NCBI GenBank assembly: GCA_018238625.1
Contig: JABCSY010000036.1
Span: 1 to 36,401 of the forward strand
Length of the DNA stretch: 36,401 nt
Source: Promethearchaeota archaeon
GTDB lineage: Archaea; Asgardarchaeota; Lokiarchaeia; Sigyniarchaeales; SOKP01
Direction of reading: 5' to 3'
Shown here piece by piece: positions 7,742-15,875 of this stretch (its first letter is position 1; every line of letters starts with the position of its first letter). The notes below the pieces were generated by a model. That model searched no databases. It was not told the origin of the DNA and was given only the letters and a program-made list of their open reading frames with translations. A program made the position numbers and the translations under genes.

Positions 7742-8563
7742 ATGACTAGAAAAAACATTTTTCTTGGCATTTTCACCTCGATATTGGTATTTCAAACAAT
7801 CTTTTTCGTCCTAACTCCGATTATTAAAGCTGAAACAGCAATTCCTGGAAATTTTTGTGGAGAATTAGATTTCAATGAGGTCTATGTTTATAACGTATCT
7901 TCTTTTAATACAAGTAAGCCCCTTGAGTGGAGAGAGTTAGATTGGGCAGCTCCACCAAGAGGTTTTGCCAATACAACTCCTGGAGGGCAAATACTAGTTA
8001 ATTTCACTGGTTTTTACGATAAAGATCCTAACGATTTCTTTAATCTATTCGAAAGCCCTACGCCATACATGAACATAGAGTTCAAGGAGAATAGATTAGG
8101 GGTTCTTACTACAAATACTACATTCTACAATATTTCAAATGGCGAAGCAGACATGAATTTAGCTATTGGTTATAATAAATTTAAGTCAGGATTTTTAATT
8201 CCAGTTAATAATTTTACTTACTTAAAACAACAAGCCTACGCACAAGATGAACCTCCATGGATGAATGCAACAGTTATCATTGAAGAGACTCAAAATAACA
8301 TTTCGTTTGATTTTCGTCAGAAAGGGGGTTTACTTCAGAGAACTAAATCTATATACGATAAAATTTCAGGTCTTCTAGTTTATACAAATACTTCTTTTGG
8401 AAATTATACGCTTGAGATGACATTAACTAATCTACCTGACTTAAAAATTGAGCCTCCAATAATTCCTGCATACCCTACATTAATCATATTTACTAGCCTT
8501 AGTATAGCAACACTAATCTTAATTCTCAATGCAAAAAGAAAAACGAAGAAAAGCAACAATTAG
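7742..8563 (+). CDS. Secreted/surface protein with C-terminal membrane anchor
   Basis: Unrecognised family, 273 residues. Residues 1-31 form a signal peptide (RKN, hydrophobic core, then IIKAET). The ectodomain has many N-glycosylation sequons (NVS, NTS, NTT, NFT, NIS, NAT, NYT). A hydrophobic helix at about 248-265 is followed by a Lys/Arg-rich tail, which predicts a type I surface protein with a short cytoplasmic end. Many Asgard surface proteins share this architecture, including the IPAYPTL segment just before the helix. The next gene is also exported. Function unknown. Confidence 0.7.
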   Translation: MTRKNIFLGIFTSILVFQTIFFVLTPIIKAETAIPGNFCGELDFNEVYVYNVSSFNTSKPLEWRELDWAAPPRGFANTTPGGQILVNFTGFYDKDPNDFFNLFESPTPYMNIEFKENRLGVLTTNTTFYNISNGEADMNLAIGYNKFKSGFLIPVNNFTYLKQQAYAQDEPPWMNATVIIEETQNNISFDFRQKGGLLQRTKSIYDKISGLLVYTNTSFGNYTLEMTLTNLPDLKIEPPIIPAYPTLIIFTSLSIATLILILNAKRKTKKSNN

Positions 8564-8611
8564 ATTTACAATAAATTATTATTTTTTTTAAAATTGTTTT
8601 TATTAGTAATC

Positions 8612-9037
8612 ATGGAAAAAAAGATTAAATATATTTTCTTGGTACTTATTGGAATATCTTGCTTTAGTTTACTATTTCTTTTTAATTCTATCCTACTCCA
8701 AAATCCAGAGCCTCCTATTAATCAAGATAACGGAGAAAGGGATGTGAAACAGTACAGTGTTGAAAACATTACGCTAACAATTGATTATTCTGGTATAAAA
8801 CCTAATGAGAAATTTGAAAATATAAATTTGACTAATTATGAGACTACTGCATATCACATTTTACTTAATTGCTGTGAAATTGTTATTATAGATTATGATT
8901 GGGGTGTATATGTAAAGGAGATTAACGGTGTTGGAGTTGGTTGGATATATACAATTAACAACGGTGTGCCCCCAAGTATGCCTTCAAATTATTTTAATTT
9001 ATTAGATAACGATACTGTTAAATGGACACATGTATAG
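8612..9037 (+). CDS. Exported DUF4430-like domain protein
   Basis: 141 residues from ATG 8612 (an in-frame TTG at 8594 is less likely). A lysine-led hydrophobic N-terminus (about residues 4-26) acts as signal peptide or anchor. The remainder resembles DUF4430/transcobalamin C-terminal-like domains: VENITLTIDYSG, a central VKEINGVG and the signature GWIYTINNGVPPSMPSNYFNLLDNDTVKW. Such domains occur in extracellular ligand-binding or adhesion proteins. Follows the surface protein at 7742 by 48 bases. Family assignment is from motif memory only. Confidence 0.65.
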   Translation: MEKKIKYIFLVLIGISCFSLLFLFNSILLQNPEPPINQDNGERDVKQYSVENITLTIDYSGIKPNEKFENINLTNYETTAYHILLNCCEIVIIDYDWGVYVKEINGVGVGWIYTINNGVPPSMPSNYFNLLDNDTVKWTHV

Positions 9038-9087
9038 ATGTACTTATTAAGAAATCAAAAATGAGTATTTTTAACTTAACTAATAAT

Positions 9088-9525
9088 TTATGAAGTATGT
9101 AAATCTTTTGATTCAATTTTCTTAAGAACGGGCTCCATTTCTTTAAACGATTTACGAATTTTATGGAAATAATAGCCCAATTTATAGCCTTTACTACAAT
9201 TCGTAAATAGCATGAAGTTATTGTCTAAATCTCCAACTAGAATAATTGTATAACCTTTTACCCCTCTTATTACAATTTCTCTTAATTCTCCTTGTCCTAA
9301 ACCTCTACTAATTTTTTCTCCCAAAGAAATTAATGTGGCAGGGCTTGCACTATAAATATCTGCTACAATATCGGCAGTCTCAGAACTAGCTATTCTCAAT
9401 CCCGTTTTTGATACGATTGCAGAACCCTCCAAGTCTGTAGAACTTTCTAACTTTTCTAAACTTTGCATAATTTCTCCTAATATTTCTGGATCGATATTAA
9501 TTTCTGATGTTTCAATTTTTTCCAT
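9088..9525 (-). CDS. Roadblock/LC7-domain protein
   Basis: 145 residues with the Roadblock/LC7 pattern: helix (PEILGEIMQSLEKLESSTD), strand pair (GSAIVSKTGLRIASS), central helix (ATLISLGEKISRGLGQGEL), then strands (REIVIRGVKGYTIILVGD, NNFMLFTNCSKG) and a C-terminal helix. These small dimeric domains bind and regulate small GTPases in eukaryotes and bacteria and are strongly expanded in Asgard archaea. The gene starts 10 bases after the EFSec stop on the same strand, so the two are very probably co-transcribed. Whether it acts with EFSec or another GTPase is unknown. Confidence 0.82.
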   Translation of the reverse strand: MEKIETSEINIDPEILGEIMQSLEKLESSTDLEGSAIVSKTGLRIASSETADIVADIYSASPATLISLGEKISRGLGQGELREIVIRGVKGYTIILVGDLDNNFMLFTNCSKGYKLGYYFHKIRKSFKEMEPVLKKIESKDLHTS

Positions 9526-9535
9526 TTTAACAACC

Positions 9536-10996
9536 TCACTTACTATTATTAAATAATTTCAGCAAATTTAAATCTTTTTTAGATTTCAATCTGAAACTCC
9601 GTAATTCTTTTAGAGCGATTGGGTCGCCTTTTTTCACGGTTTGGTCTCTTTTTTCAATCCCTACAATTACTAAACCTTTTGTTCCAAAAGTATCGATAAT
9701 TTTAGTAAATGGGGGCTCTAATTTGCGACCAATGATTCTTTTAGCTCCTTCGTAGCTTTGGGCTAAACCGCTACAAACGATCCCTTGAATATGTTTGGGT
9801 TTTTGAACATATCCTTTCTTTATTTTAAACTTGTACAATTCTGGAGGGTCTTTAATTACTGCGATCAATTTTGCTGCACCGAGTATCCTTAAAGTTGTAG
9901 GTGGAAGGTCCAATCGACTTAAAAGCATTGTATTTCTTTCCTTATTAATAAAGACCTTTTCGTTTAACCATAAAAAGGCTTTAAATGTATTTAAATCACC
10001 CGAACTTTCTAATTGAATCTTTTTCCCATTTTTTTCATAATATGGAAATAAATTTCCCGTAATTGTGAACATCCCTATTGTAACATGCACTTGGGTTCCA
10101 AATCGAGTCTTTGGTTTGAATAATTTATTTTGCTTTACTTGAATATCAATTAGGTCGCAAAAATCGAATGATTTCTTATTATTTGTAGCGTAACAACCTC
10201 GGTATACATTCTTAATATCTAACCCTTTTATATTAACTCCAACTCTATCGCCTGCTTTAGCTTCATCGACATTCTGATGGAAAATTTGAATAGTTTTAAC
10301 TCTACCTGAAGAATTAACCGGGATCACATCTATATCCTGGTTTAGCTTTAACCTCCCCTTTAATATTGTTCCAGTAATTACCGCCCCTCTCCCCTTTATT
10401 AAAAAATGGTGATCAATTGGGATAATAACACTCCCTTCGTAATTTCTTTTTATATCCAAAACTTTAACTTTCTCTAAAATTCCTTGCTTTAAATCTTCAA
10501 TTCCGAGTTGGTTTTTTGCAGAAACCGAAAAGATAGGTACATCCGAACCATAAGAAGTCGATCTAAAAAAATCTCTAATTTTCTTTACTTCTGCATCTAA
10601 ATCTCCTTTAAATAAATCAATTTTGTTAATTACTACTATAACATCTTTTATATCGAGCGATTCTATCATTATTAAATGTTCTCCAGTTTGAATTTGAGGA
10701 CCTTCAGTTATATCAATTACAATTAGAGCGCAATCAATAATCTCCACTGAAGAAGCACTAATTTTAATCAAATCGGCGTGACCAGGACCATCTACTAAGG
10801 TGATTAAATATTCCTCTAAAATAAAACTAGTAAAACCTAAATCTATTGTAATCCCCCTTTCTTTACTTTGAGGATGAGCGTCAATTCCAGCAGTTGAAAT
10901 AAACTCGCTTAAAACAGCGGCTAACGCCGTCTTGCCAGAATCTATGTGACCAAAAAGACCAATATGGACGGGAATTTTCTTCTCAATTTTTAACAT
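9536..10996 (-). CDS. selB: Selenocysteine-specific elongation factor (EFSec/aSelB)
   Basis: GTPase that delivers Sec-tRNA(Sec) to the ribosome at recoded UGA codons. 486 residues. G1 is GHIDSGKT (16-23), the switch region reads PQSKERGITIDLGF as in SelB/eEFSec, G3 is DGPGH (69-73) and G4 is NKID. EF-Tu-like barrel domains follow (HHFLIKGRGAVITGTILKG). A short domain IV follows, without the winged-helix array of bacterial SelB, as in archaea and eukaryotes. EF-1A or IF2-gamma are excluded by the switch sequence and domain IV. tRNA-Sec and SepSecS lie 3-5 kb away on the other strand. A Roadblock gene follows in the same operon. Confidence 0.9.
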   Translation of the reverse strand: MLKIEKKIPVHIGLFGHIDSGKTALAAVLSEFISTAGIDAHPQSKERGITIDLGFTSFILEEYLITLVDGPGHADLIKISASSVEIIDCALIVIDITEGPQIQTGEHLIMIESLDIKDVIVVINKIDLFKGDLDAEVKKIRDFFRSTSYGSDVPIFSVSAKNQLGIEDLKQGILEKVKVLDIKRNYEGSVIIPIDHHFLIKGRGAVITGTILKGRLKLNQDIDVIPVNSSGRVKTIQIFHQNVDEAKAGDRVGVNIKGLDIKNVYRGCYATNNKKSFDFCDLIDIQVKQNKLFKPKTRFGTQVHVTIGMFTITGNLFPYYEKNGKKIQLESSGDLNTFKAFLWLNEKVFINKERNTMLLSRLDLPPTTLRILGAAKLIAVIKDPPELYKFKIKKGYVQKPKHIQGIVCSGLAQSYEGAKRIIGRKLEPPFTKIIDTFGTKGLVIVGIEKRDQTVKKGDPIALKELRSFRLKSKKDLNLLKLFNNSK

Positions 10997-11208
10997 TGAA
11001 ATAAAAAGGAAAAATGAAATGAATCTATGATGTAATTTAATAATTATTTAAAATTAATATCTTTTAATATAAAAATATTAAAATCAATAATTTATATTGA
11101 TAAATCAGAGAAATAAGAGTAATTATTGGACTCCAATATATTTAATTACAAATACAATATAATTTTATTATATCTTATTTTAAAACAAACCGGAAAGTGA
11201 AAAGTTAA

Positions 11209-12093
11209 ATGGCTAAATACTGTGTATTTTGCGGAAATCCTTTGAAAAATGAAGACAAATTCTGTATAATCTGTGGGAAACCAGTTCTAACAAGCGTTAA
11301 AAAGCCAGAAAAAACCGCTGTCGAGAAAGCTAAAGATTTCGTTAAAGACAAGAAGAAGCTTAGGGAAGAACCCGCGGAGGAAACTACTATTGAAGAAGCT
11401 GTCGAAGAATTATCTGAAAAACCCGAAAAGTCTGGAAAAAAGGAAAAAAAGAAAAAAGGAAAAAAGGACGAAAAAGAAATTGTAGAGAAACCTCTACCTT
11501 TTGAAGTAAAAGAGCAGATGATTTTAAACATAGAATATAACGATACTCAACTAAATAAAGAAATCTTAGTTGACAAGCTAAAGGAAATTCAAAAAGAAAT
11601 AAAAGATCCCCGATATGATGTAGACCCAGAATTTAAAAAAACTGTTAATATAAAACTCGAAGCGATTAAAACTTTAATAACTGAACTAAAACAAAAAGAA
11701 GGCGAATTAGAGCAAAAATTAGAGAAGCCATTTATTGTTCAGAGAATTCAAGATGATATTGATAAGAAAATCTTTCAATTGAAAAACCTATCAAAAGAAT
11801 TTAAATTACTCAAAGTCGATAAAGAATCGTTTGAAAAGCTACGAGAAAAGTACAACCAAGCAAAAAAGGAATTTGAAACGGAGAAAAAGGATTTGACCGC
11901 GGGAATGAAAATTTGGATTAAGGAATTAAAAATGGAAAAAGCTGAACTCCAATCGGATAGAAACTTAAACAAAGGACGATTTTCGGCAAAAGAAATTTCT
12001 GAAGACGATTTTAAAGCTAAAAGTAAAGCTTTTGATCTAAAACTTAAGAAAATTGATACAAAAATCAAGACTCTAGAAAATCTTACTAAATAA
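11209..12093 (+). CDS. Zinc-ribbon coiled-coil protein
   Basis: 294 residues, function unrecognised. The N-terminus is a zinc ribbon with CxxC pairs at C5/C8 and C19/C22. A highly charged Lys/Glu linker (about 30-95) follows, then a long helical, coiled-coil-like region rich in Lys and Glu to the C-terminus (KLKEIQKEIKD, ELKQKEGELEQKLEK, KLREKYNQAKKEFETEKK). No signal peptide or membrane helix. GGAAAGTGA is about 9 bases before the ATG. Zinc-ribbon plus coiled-coil scaffolds are frequent in Asgard genomes. Confidence 0.7.
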   Translation: MAKYCVFCGNPLKNEDKFCIICGKPVLTSVKKPEKTAVEKAKDFVKDKKKLREEPAEETTIEEAVEELSEKPEKSGKKEKKKKGKKDEKEIVEKPLPFEVKEQMILNIEYNDTQLNKEILVDKLKEIQKEIKDPRYDVDPEFKKTVNIKLEAIKTLITELKQKEGELEQKLEKPFIVQRIQDDIDKKIFQLKNLSKEFKLLKVDKESFEKLREKYNQAKKEFETEKKDLTAGMKIWIKELKMEKAELQSDRNLNKGRFSAKEISEDDFKAKSKAFDLKLKKIDTKIKTLENLTK

Positions 12094-12140
12094 TGTAAAA
12101 CTAAATTTTTAATTTATTTCGAATATTATTTTTAATTAAT

Positions 12141-12266
12141 ATGAGAAAAAAACTAATTGGTTTGATAATTTTTATAATTGCCTTATCTTTACTGACAATA
12201 GGAATCATAAATAGCGATTATCTTAGAATTAATTCTCTTTACGAACAAATGAATTTTATTACCTAA
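12141..12266 (+). CDS. Possible 41-residue membrane peptide
   Basis: A short frame starting MRKKLIGLIIFIIALSLL with one hydrophobic helix (about residues 5-23), followed by a polar stretch ending NFIT and a TAA. The positive-inside N-terminus looks like a real single-pass membrane peptide or signal anchor, but there is no clear Shine-Dalgarno. Length alone gives little support. Confidence 0.3.
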   Translation: MRKKLIGLIIFIIALSLLTIGIINSDYLRINSLYEQMNFIT

Positions 12267-12283
12267 AAGTGTTTTAGGTTAAG

Positions 12284-12601
12284 TTAATCCCAACGTTTCC
12301 CTTTCCCTTTGCCTAAACCAGCGGAATCTTCTAAAAAACCCTTCTTCTGGTATACTTTTTCTTGGGATTTTCTATATTTATTCGCGTCTTTATAATGTTT
12401 TTTACAAAGGAAAATTTTATGTTGCCTGTTTTCAAAAATTTTTAAATTTGCTTTCTCTACGTAAGTTTTCCATTTGTTTTCTGAAAGCGATCTTATAGCG
12501 ATCTCTCCACAGTCTTTCACTGAACAACTTTTTCCCTTACTTGCTGTAGCGCTAAGGTCTCCTTTCTCTCTAAGTTCTTTAGGTAACTTCAATTTTAACA
12601 C
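12284..12601 (-). CDS. Small basic zinc-binding-like protein
   Basis: 105 residues, very basic. SCSVKDCGEIAIRSLSE and, about 35 residues later, KIFLCKKHYKD suggest a CxxxxC...CxxH zinc site. The N-terminus MLKLKLPKELREKG and a Lys/Arg/Gly-rich C-terminal tail (LGKGKGKRW) suggest nucleic-acid or ribosome binding. I recall similar small proteins in other archaea but cannot name a family. It lies between EFSec and tRNA-Sec. The stretch between it and the next rightward gene is a short divergent promoter region. Confidence 0.6.
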   Translation of the reverse strand: MLKLKLPKELREKGDLSATASKGKSCSVKDCGEIAIRSLSENKWKTYVEKANLKIFENRQHKIFLCKKHYKDANKYRKSQEKVYQKKGFLEDSAGLGKGKGKRWD

Positions 12602-12675
12602 TTACTAAAAATTTTATTAGGATTCAATATTATAATCTTAAATTAATTACCATCTTAAAATTTTTCCTAAAATTC

Positions 12676-13386
12676 ATGGATTCTTTGAACTTAATTTTCG
12701 ATGAAAATCTTATTAGGGGCAAACTTTATGACTGCGATTCACCTTTGAGAATATCTCTTAAAGACAATTTTTTTACAAGTTCAGCAGTGCTTTTTTCTAT
12801 CGTTCCATACAAAGATAAACCCTATGAATTAATTTTAATTCATCGTTCAAATAGAGGAACAAATCATAGGGGTGAAATGTCGTTTCCAGGAGGTAAATTC
12901 GAAGTTGATAGCGATAAATCCTTAAAAGACACCGCTTTAAGAGAAACTGAAGAAGAGATTGGTGTGCCAAGGGAAAATATTAAAATTCTTGGTTGTCTTG
13001 ACGATTTTCCTACGATGACGAAGTATATCATCACCCCATTTGTAGCAATCATTGATCAAAATCAAAAATTAATTAAAGAAGATAGAGAGGTTCAGAAAAT
13101 ATTAAAAATTCCTATCGATTTCTTCTTAGGTAAAAAAAAATTTCGAGAACAAGCTGTAGACATTGACGGCAATAAGTTCCCTATATTCTACTTTAATTAC
13201 ATCAATAAAGAAGATGGAAAAAAATATACTATTTGGGGGGCAACGGCTTATATGATTGTAACTTTTCTAGAAGACTTATATGGGTTCACTCTTTCAAACT
13301 TAGGATTGGAGCGGTTTAAACTTGACAAAATAAAAGATTTAAAAGAGTATATCAAATATCGAAACCAAATTACTAAGAAATTTTAA
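12676..13386 (+). CDS. Nudix hydrolase, CoA pyrophosphatase type (copy 1)
   Basis: 236 residues. The CoA-specific Nudix motif is visible: LILIHRSNR...HRGEMSFPGGKFE (about 52-76), followed by the core RETEEEIGV (89-97), which supplies the metal-binding glutamates. The usual Gx5E glutamate is altered, as in NUDT7/NUDT8/YeaB-type enzymes. Predicted activity is cleavage of CoA or acyl-CoA to 4'-phosphopantetheine and 3',5'-ADP. A related gene follows 33 bases downstream with the same fold and N-terminal pattern (FDENxIRxKLxD), a tandem duplication. Substrate is inferred from motif only. Confidence 0.82.
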   Translation: MDSLNLIFDENLIRGKLYDCDSPLRISLKDNFFTSSAVLFSIVPYKDKPYELILIHRSNRGTNHRGEMSFPGGKFEVDSDKSLKDTALRETEEEIGVPRENIKILGCLDDFPTMTKYIITPFVAIIDQNQKLIKEDREVQKILKIPIDFFLGKKKFREQAVDIDGNKFPIFYFNYINKEDGKKYTIWGATAYMIVTFLEDLYGFTLSNLGLERFKLDKIKDLKEYIKYRNQITKKF

Positions 13387-13419
13387 TAGCTTAATATAAG
13401 ATCTAAAATACTGATATCT

Positions 13420-14088
13420 ATGGATTTCATTTTTGACGAGAACTTTATTAGAAAGAAGCTGAAAGACTTTAATTCTCCAGATCGCCTGGCTATGTCGCAC
13501 GAACATTTTATTAATTCTGCCATAGTATTTCTAATTCTTCAATACAAGGATAAACCTTATGATTTAGTTTTAATCCGAAGAACTAAAAGTAAAACAGATA
13601 AACACTCGGGAGAAATGTCATTTCCCGGAGGGAAATTCGACCCAATACATGATAAATCTTATTTAGATACGGCGTTAAGAGAACTAGAAGAAGAACTAGG
13701 GGTTTCCAAAACAAGTATCACTGTTTTAGGCTCTATTGACGACCATCTTACACCTAAAGGATTTATTATTACCGCTTTTGTAGCCTATGTCGACCAAGAT
13801 GTAAGATTTGTAAAAGAAGAAAACGAAGTACAAGAAATTGTAAAAATACCAATAACTTATTTTGCAAATAAAAAAAATTACAAAGAAAGGACTTACGATC
13901 TCAAAGGAGATCTAATTGGAGTGGGTAAATTTAATTACAGATCCGCAGAAAATAAAAGATACCTCATATTTGGTGCGACATCTCATATTATAGCCAAATA
14001 TATTGACACAATCTATAATATTGGATTAATGACACCTGGATGTCGACGAATAAATTGTGAAGACATTAAAGATAGAATAATTAGATAA
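13420..14088 (+). CDS. Nudix hydrolase, CoA pyrophosphatase type (copy 2)
   Basis: 222 residues, paralogue of the gene just upstream: both begin FIFDENFIRKKL-like and share YKDKPYDLVLIRR, the CoA motif ending SFPGG (67-71) and RELEEELGV (87-95). Divergence is considerable, so the duplication is not recent or has been followed by specialisation. Probably co-transcribed with copy 1. Predicted CoA or related dinucleotide pyrophosphatase. The tRNA-Sec gene begins 85 bases after its stop. Confidence 0.82.
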   Translation: MDFIFDENFIRKKLKDFNSPDRLAMSHEHFINSAIVFLILQYKDKPYDLVLIRRTKSKTDKHSGEMSFPGGKFDPIHDKSYLDTALRELEEELGVSKTSITVLGSIDDHLTPKGFIITAFVAYVDQDVRFVKEENEVQEIVKIPITYFANKKNYKERTYDLKGDLIGVGKFNYRSAENKRYLIFGATSHIIAKYIDTIYNIGLMTPGCRRINCEDIKDRIIR

Positions 14089-14189
14089 CATCGAAAAATT
14101 AAAATAAACATAAAATTCATTTAAATCTAAAAATTTTAAGTATTAGAAGTAAATCTCTATAATAATTAATTTGGCCCCCGGCGGTCGGA

Positions 14190-14222
14190 ATTTGATTTGA
14201 TCATTTCGATCTCATACGATAA
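14190..14222 (+). other. tRNA-Sec intron 1 (33 nt, D stem)
   Basis: BHB-type intron. Central helix GTCG (14184-14187) with CGAT (14217-14220, one G-T wobble). Three-base bulges are GAA (14188-14190) and AAG (14221-14223). Cutting between the second and third bulge bases joins GTCGGA to GTGGTCTCTGAC, producing exactly the 7-bp, 4-base-loop D arm expected of tRNA-Sec. The inner helix is weak (TGA/TCA, GATC/GATC). Confidence 0.85.
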
Positions 14223-14280
14223 GTGGTCTCTGACGCTGGGCTTCAAACCCAGTTATCCTGCGGAGGGATAGGGGTTCGAT

Positions 14281-14310
14281 ATGGAAAGAAGTTTGTTCTT
14301 TTCGAGAAAA
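14281..14310 (+). other. tRNA-Sec intron 2 (30 nt, T loop)
   Basis: Inner hairpin TGGAAAGAA/TTCTTTTCG (14282-14290 with 14296-14304, loop GTTTG); central helix TTC/GAA with one G-A mismatch; bulges ATA (14279-14281) and AAT (14309-14311); outer helix is the T stem GGGG/CCCC. Cutting within the bulges yields the T loop TTCGATT. A one-base shift (TTCGA|AT) would also give seven bases, so the boundary is uncertain by one position. Confidence 0.82.
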
Positions 14311-14361
14311 TCCCCCTGGGGGCCGCCAAATTAAAAATTTAAATAATTTCAAGGGAAATTT

Positions 14362-15729
14362 ATGTTTGACTTTAATAAAATTATTGATTATTTTAAGAGC
14401 ACATCAATTCCACAAAATATGTTAGATAGGGGGCAACTAGTTTTAACCAATTTCTTAAAACCAATGAAAACGCTATTTGAGCAAAGAAGTGTCCCTCAAA
14501 AGCCTTGGAGTGAAGGTCAAATCGAGTTTTTGCTTCAAATGCTTTCAAATATGGATACGGATAAAGATAATAAAGCTTCTCGAGTAGGGGAGCGTGAAGC
14601 AAGAATTGCATCGAATTTACACTTAAAAACTTCTAGTGGATTTTGTCATGGGATAGGGCGAAGTGGATTCTTAACAGCACCACAGCCAAAAGCTCCTGGA
14701 GGTTCTATAATGTATGAACTCAGTAATTATTTAGCTCTTAATTTCCTTAGAAAATTTGGAATGTCAAATATAAAAAAAGCAATAGTCGTCCCTCAATGCA
14801 CTGGAATGTCTTTAGCTTTATGTCTAGGGGCTCTCAGACCTAATTGGAATAAGAAAGAATTAATTAATAAAAGAACTGTAATTGTTCCTCAAATTGACCA
14901 CAAATCTCTGATAAAAGCAATTAATTTAATGGGAATGAGAATAAAAACTGTCGAAGGGAAAATTTTTGGGGAAGCAGTTAGAATACCAATCGAAGACATT
15001 GAAGCTAGTTTGGATAGTGATTGTTTTGCTGTAATCTCTTTGACAAGCTTTTTTCCTCCTCGAGAACACGACAATATTAAAGAGATTAGCAAGTTTGCTA
15101 AAAAAAACGATCTGGTTCATATAGTAATTAACGCCTATGGGGTACAAAGTCCAGAATGGATGAAATTAATCCGGGTTGGTATAGACGCTGGAAGAGTGGA
15201 TGCCATTATTCAATCAACTGATAAAAATGTTCTTACTCCTGTTGGTGGTGCTATAATAGCATCTCCAAGCGAAGAAATTATAACCAAAATCAGCCAAGCT
15301 TACGCAGGTCGTGCTTCTGCTGCTCCAATTGTAAACTTTCTTATATCAATGTTATCTTTAGGAATAGAAGGGTATCAAAAACTCTTAAGAGAACAACAAG
15401 ATAATCGAAAATTACTAGAAAATAAATTAAAAGGAGTTGCCGAAAAAATTAATGAAAAAATTCTCGATGTGTTTAATCCAGTAGCCGTTGCCGTGTCTTT
15501 AAATAACTTGAAAAAAGAACAGTTGTTCGCGTTAGGGGGCGCTTTATATAACTTAAGAGTTACTGGTCCACGAGTTTATAATCCTGAAGAAAGCGTATTT
15601 GGGACGTGTAGCACTAAATATATAACGCCATATATCATAATGAACGCCGCTATTGGGGCAACATCAGAAGATATTATATCTGCTGTTGAGAGGTTTGAAA
15701 AAGCTTACGATCAAATAACCCAAAAATAA
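14362..15729 (+). CDS. spcS: O-phosphoseryl-tRNA(Sec):selenocysteinyl-tRNA synthase (SepSecS)
   Basis: PLP enzyme that converts phosphoseryl-tRNA(Sec) to selenocysteinyl-tRNA(Sec) using selenophosphate, the last step of archaeal/eukaryotic Sec synthesis. 455 residues, full length. Seen: the phosphate-binding RVGEREAR motif (74-81), CHGIGRSG (95-102), and QSTDKNVLTPVGGA with the Schiff-base lysine K288, corresponding to the human SLDKNFMVPVGG region. Cys-tRNA synthases and other fold-type I enzymes lack the RVGERE motif. It follows tRNA-Sec by 33 bases, possibly as one transcript. Confidence 0.95.
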   Translation: MFDFNKIIDYFKSTSIPQNMLDRGQLVLTNFLKPMKTLFEQRSVPQKPWSEGQIEFLLQMLSNMDTDKDNKASRVGEREARIASNLHLKTSSGFCHGIGRSGFLTAPQPKAPGGSIMYELSNYLALNFLRKFGMSNIKKAIVVPQCTGMSLALCLGALRPNWNKKELINKRTVIVPQIDHKSLIKAINLMGMRIKTVEGKIFGEAVRIPIEDIEASLDSDCFAVISLTSFFPPREHDNIKEISKFAKKNDLVHIVINAYGVQSPEWMKLIRVGIDAGRVDAIIQSTDKNVLTPVGGAIIASPSEEIITKISQAYAGRASAAPIVNFLISMLSLGIEGYQKLLREQQDNRKLLENKLKGVAEKINEKILDVFNPVAVAVSLNNLKKEQLFALGGALYNLRVTGPRVYNPEESVFGTCSTKYITPYIIMNAAIGATSEDIISAVERFEKAYDQITQK

Positions 15730-15875
15730 TAATTTTCTAATATTATTTCAATTTAAGTTAGGAAAAATTAAGTACCAGTTTTTATAATAAATTACGATGA
15801 CAAAATAAGTATTCAATACTAAATAATAAAAACTAGAAGAACAATATTATACTAAATATTTAGGGTTATAAAATA

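Larger units (their letters stand above)
14173..14328 (+). tRNA. selC: tRNA-Sec (anticodon UCA) with two introns
   Basis: Acceptor GGCCCCCGG (14173-14181) pairs with CTGGGGGCC (14316-14324) as a 9-bp stem, then G73 and an encoded CCA. Anticodon stem CTGGG/CCCAG holds loop CTTCAAA, anticodon TCA at 14243-14245. The variable arm is TATCC/GGATA (14254-14270) and the T stem a 4-bp GGGG/CCCC. The 9+4 stems, long variable arm and UCA anticodon are diagnostic for archaeal/eukaryotic tRNA-Sec. Removing introns 14190-14222 and 14281-14310 gives a 7-bp D stem (GTCGGAG/CTCTGAC) with loop TGGT and a 7-base T loop TTCGATT, 93 bases in all. SepSecS starts 33 bases downstream. Confidence 0.93.

Noticed and set aside
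11205..11531. A leftward frame opposite the zinc-ribbon coiled-coil gene
   Set aside because: Its Ser/Phe-rich low-complexity translation is the complement of Lys/Glu codons, so not a gene.
8564..14172. Selenoprotein genes with in-frame UGA near the Sec machinery
   Set aside because: Reading through the TGA stops and gaps in this region gave no convincing extension or SECIS-like hairpin.
14243..14245. An opal suppressor tRNA other than tRNA-Sec
   Set aside because: The 9-bp acceptor, 4-bp T stem, long variable arm and adjacency to SepSecS identify tRNA-Sec.
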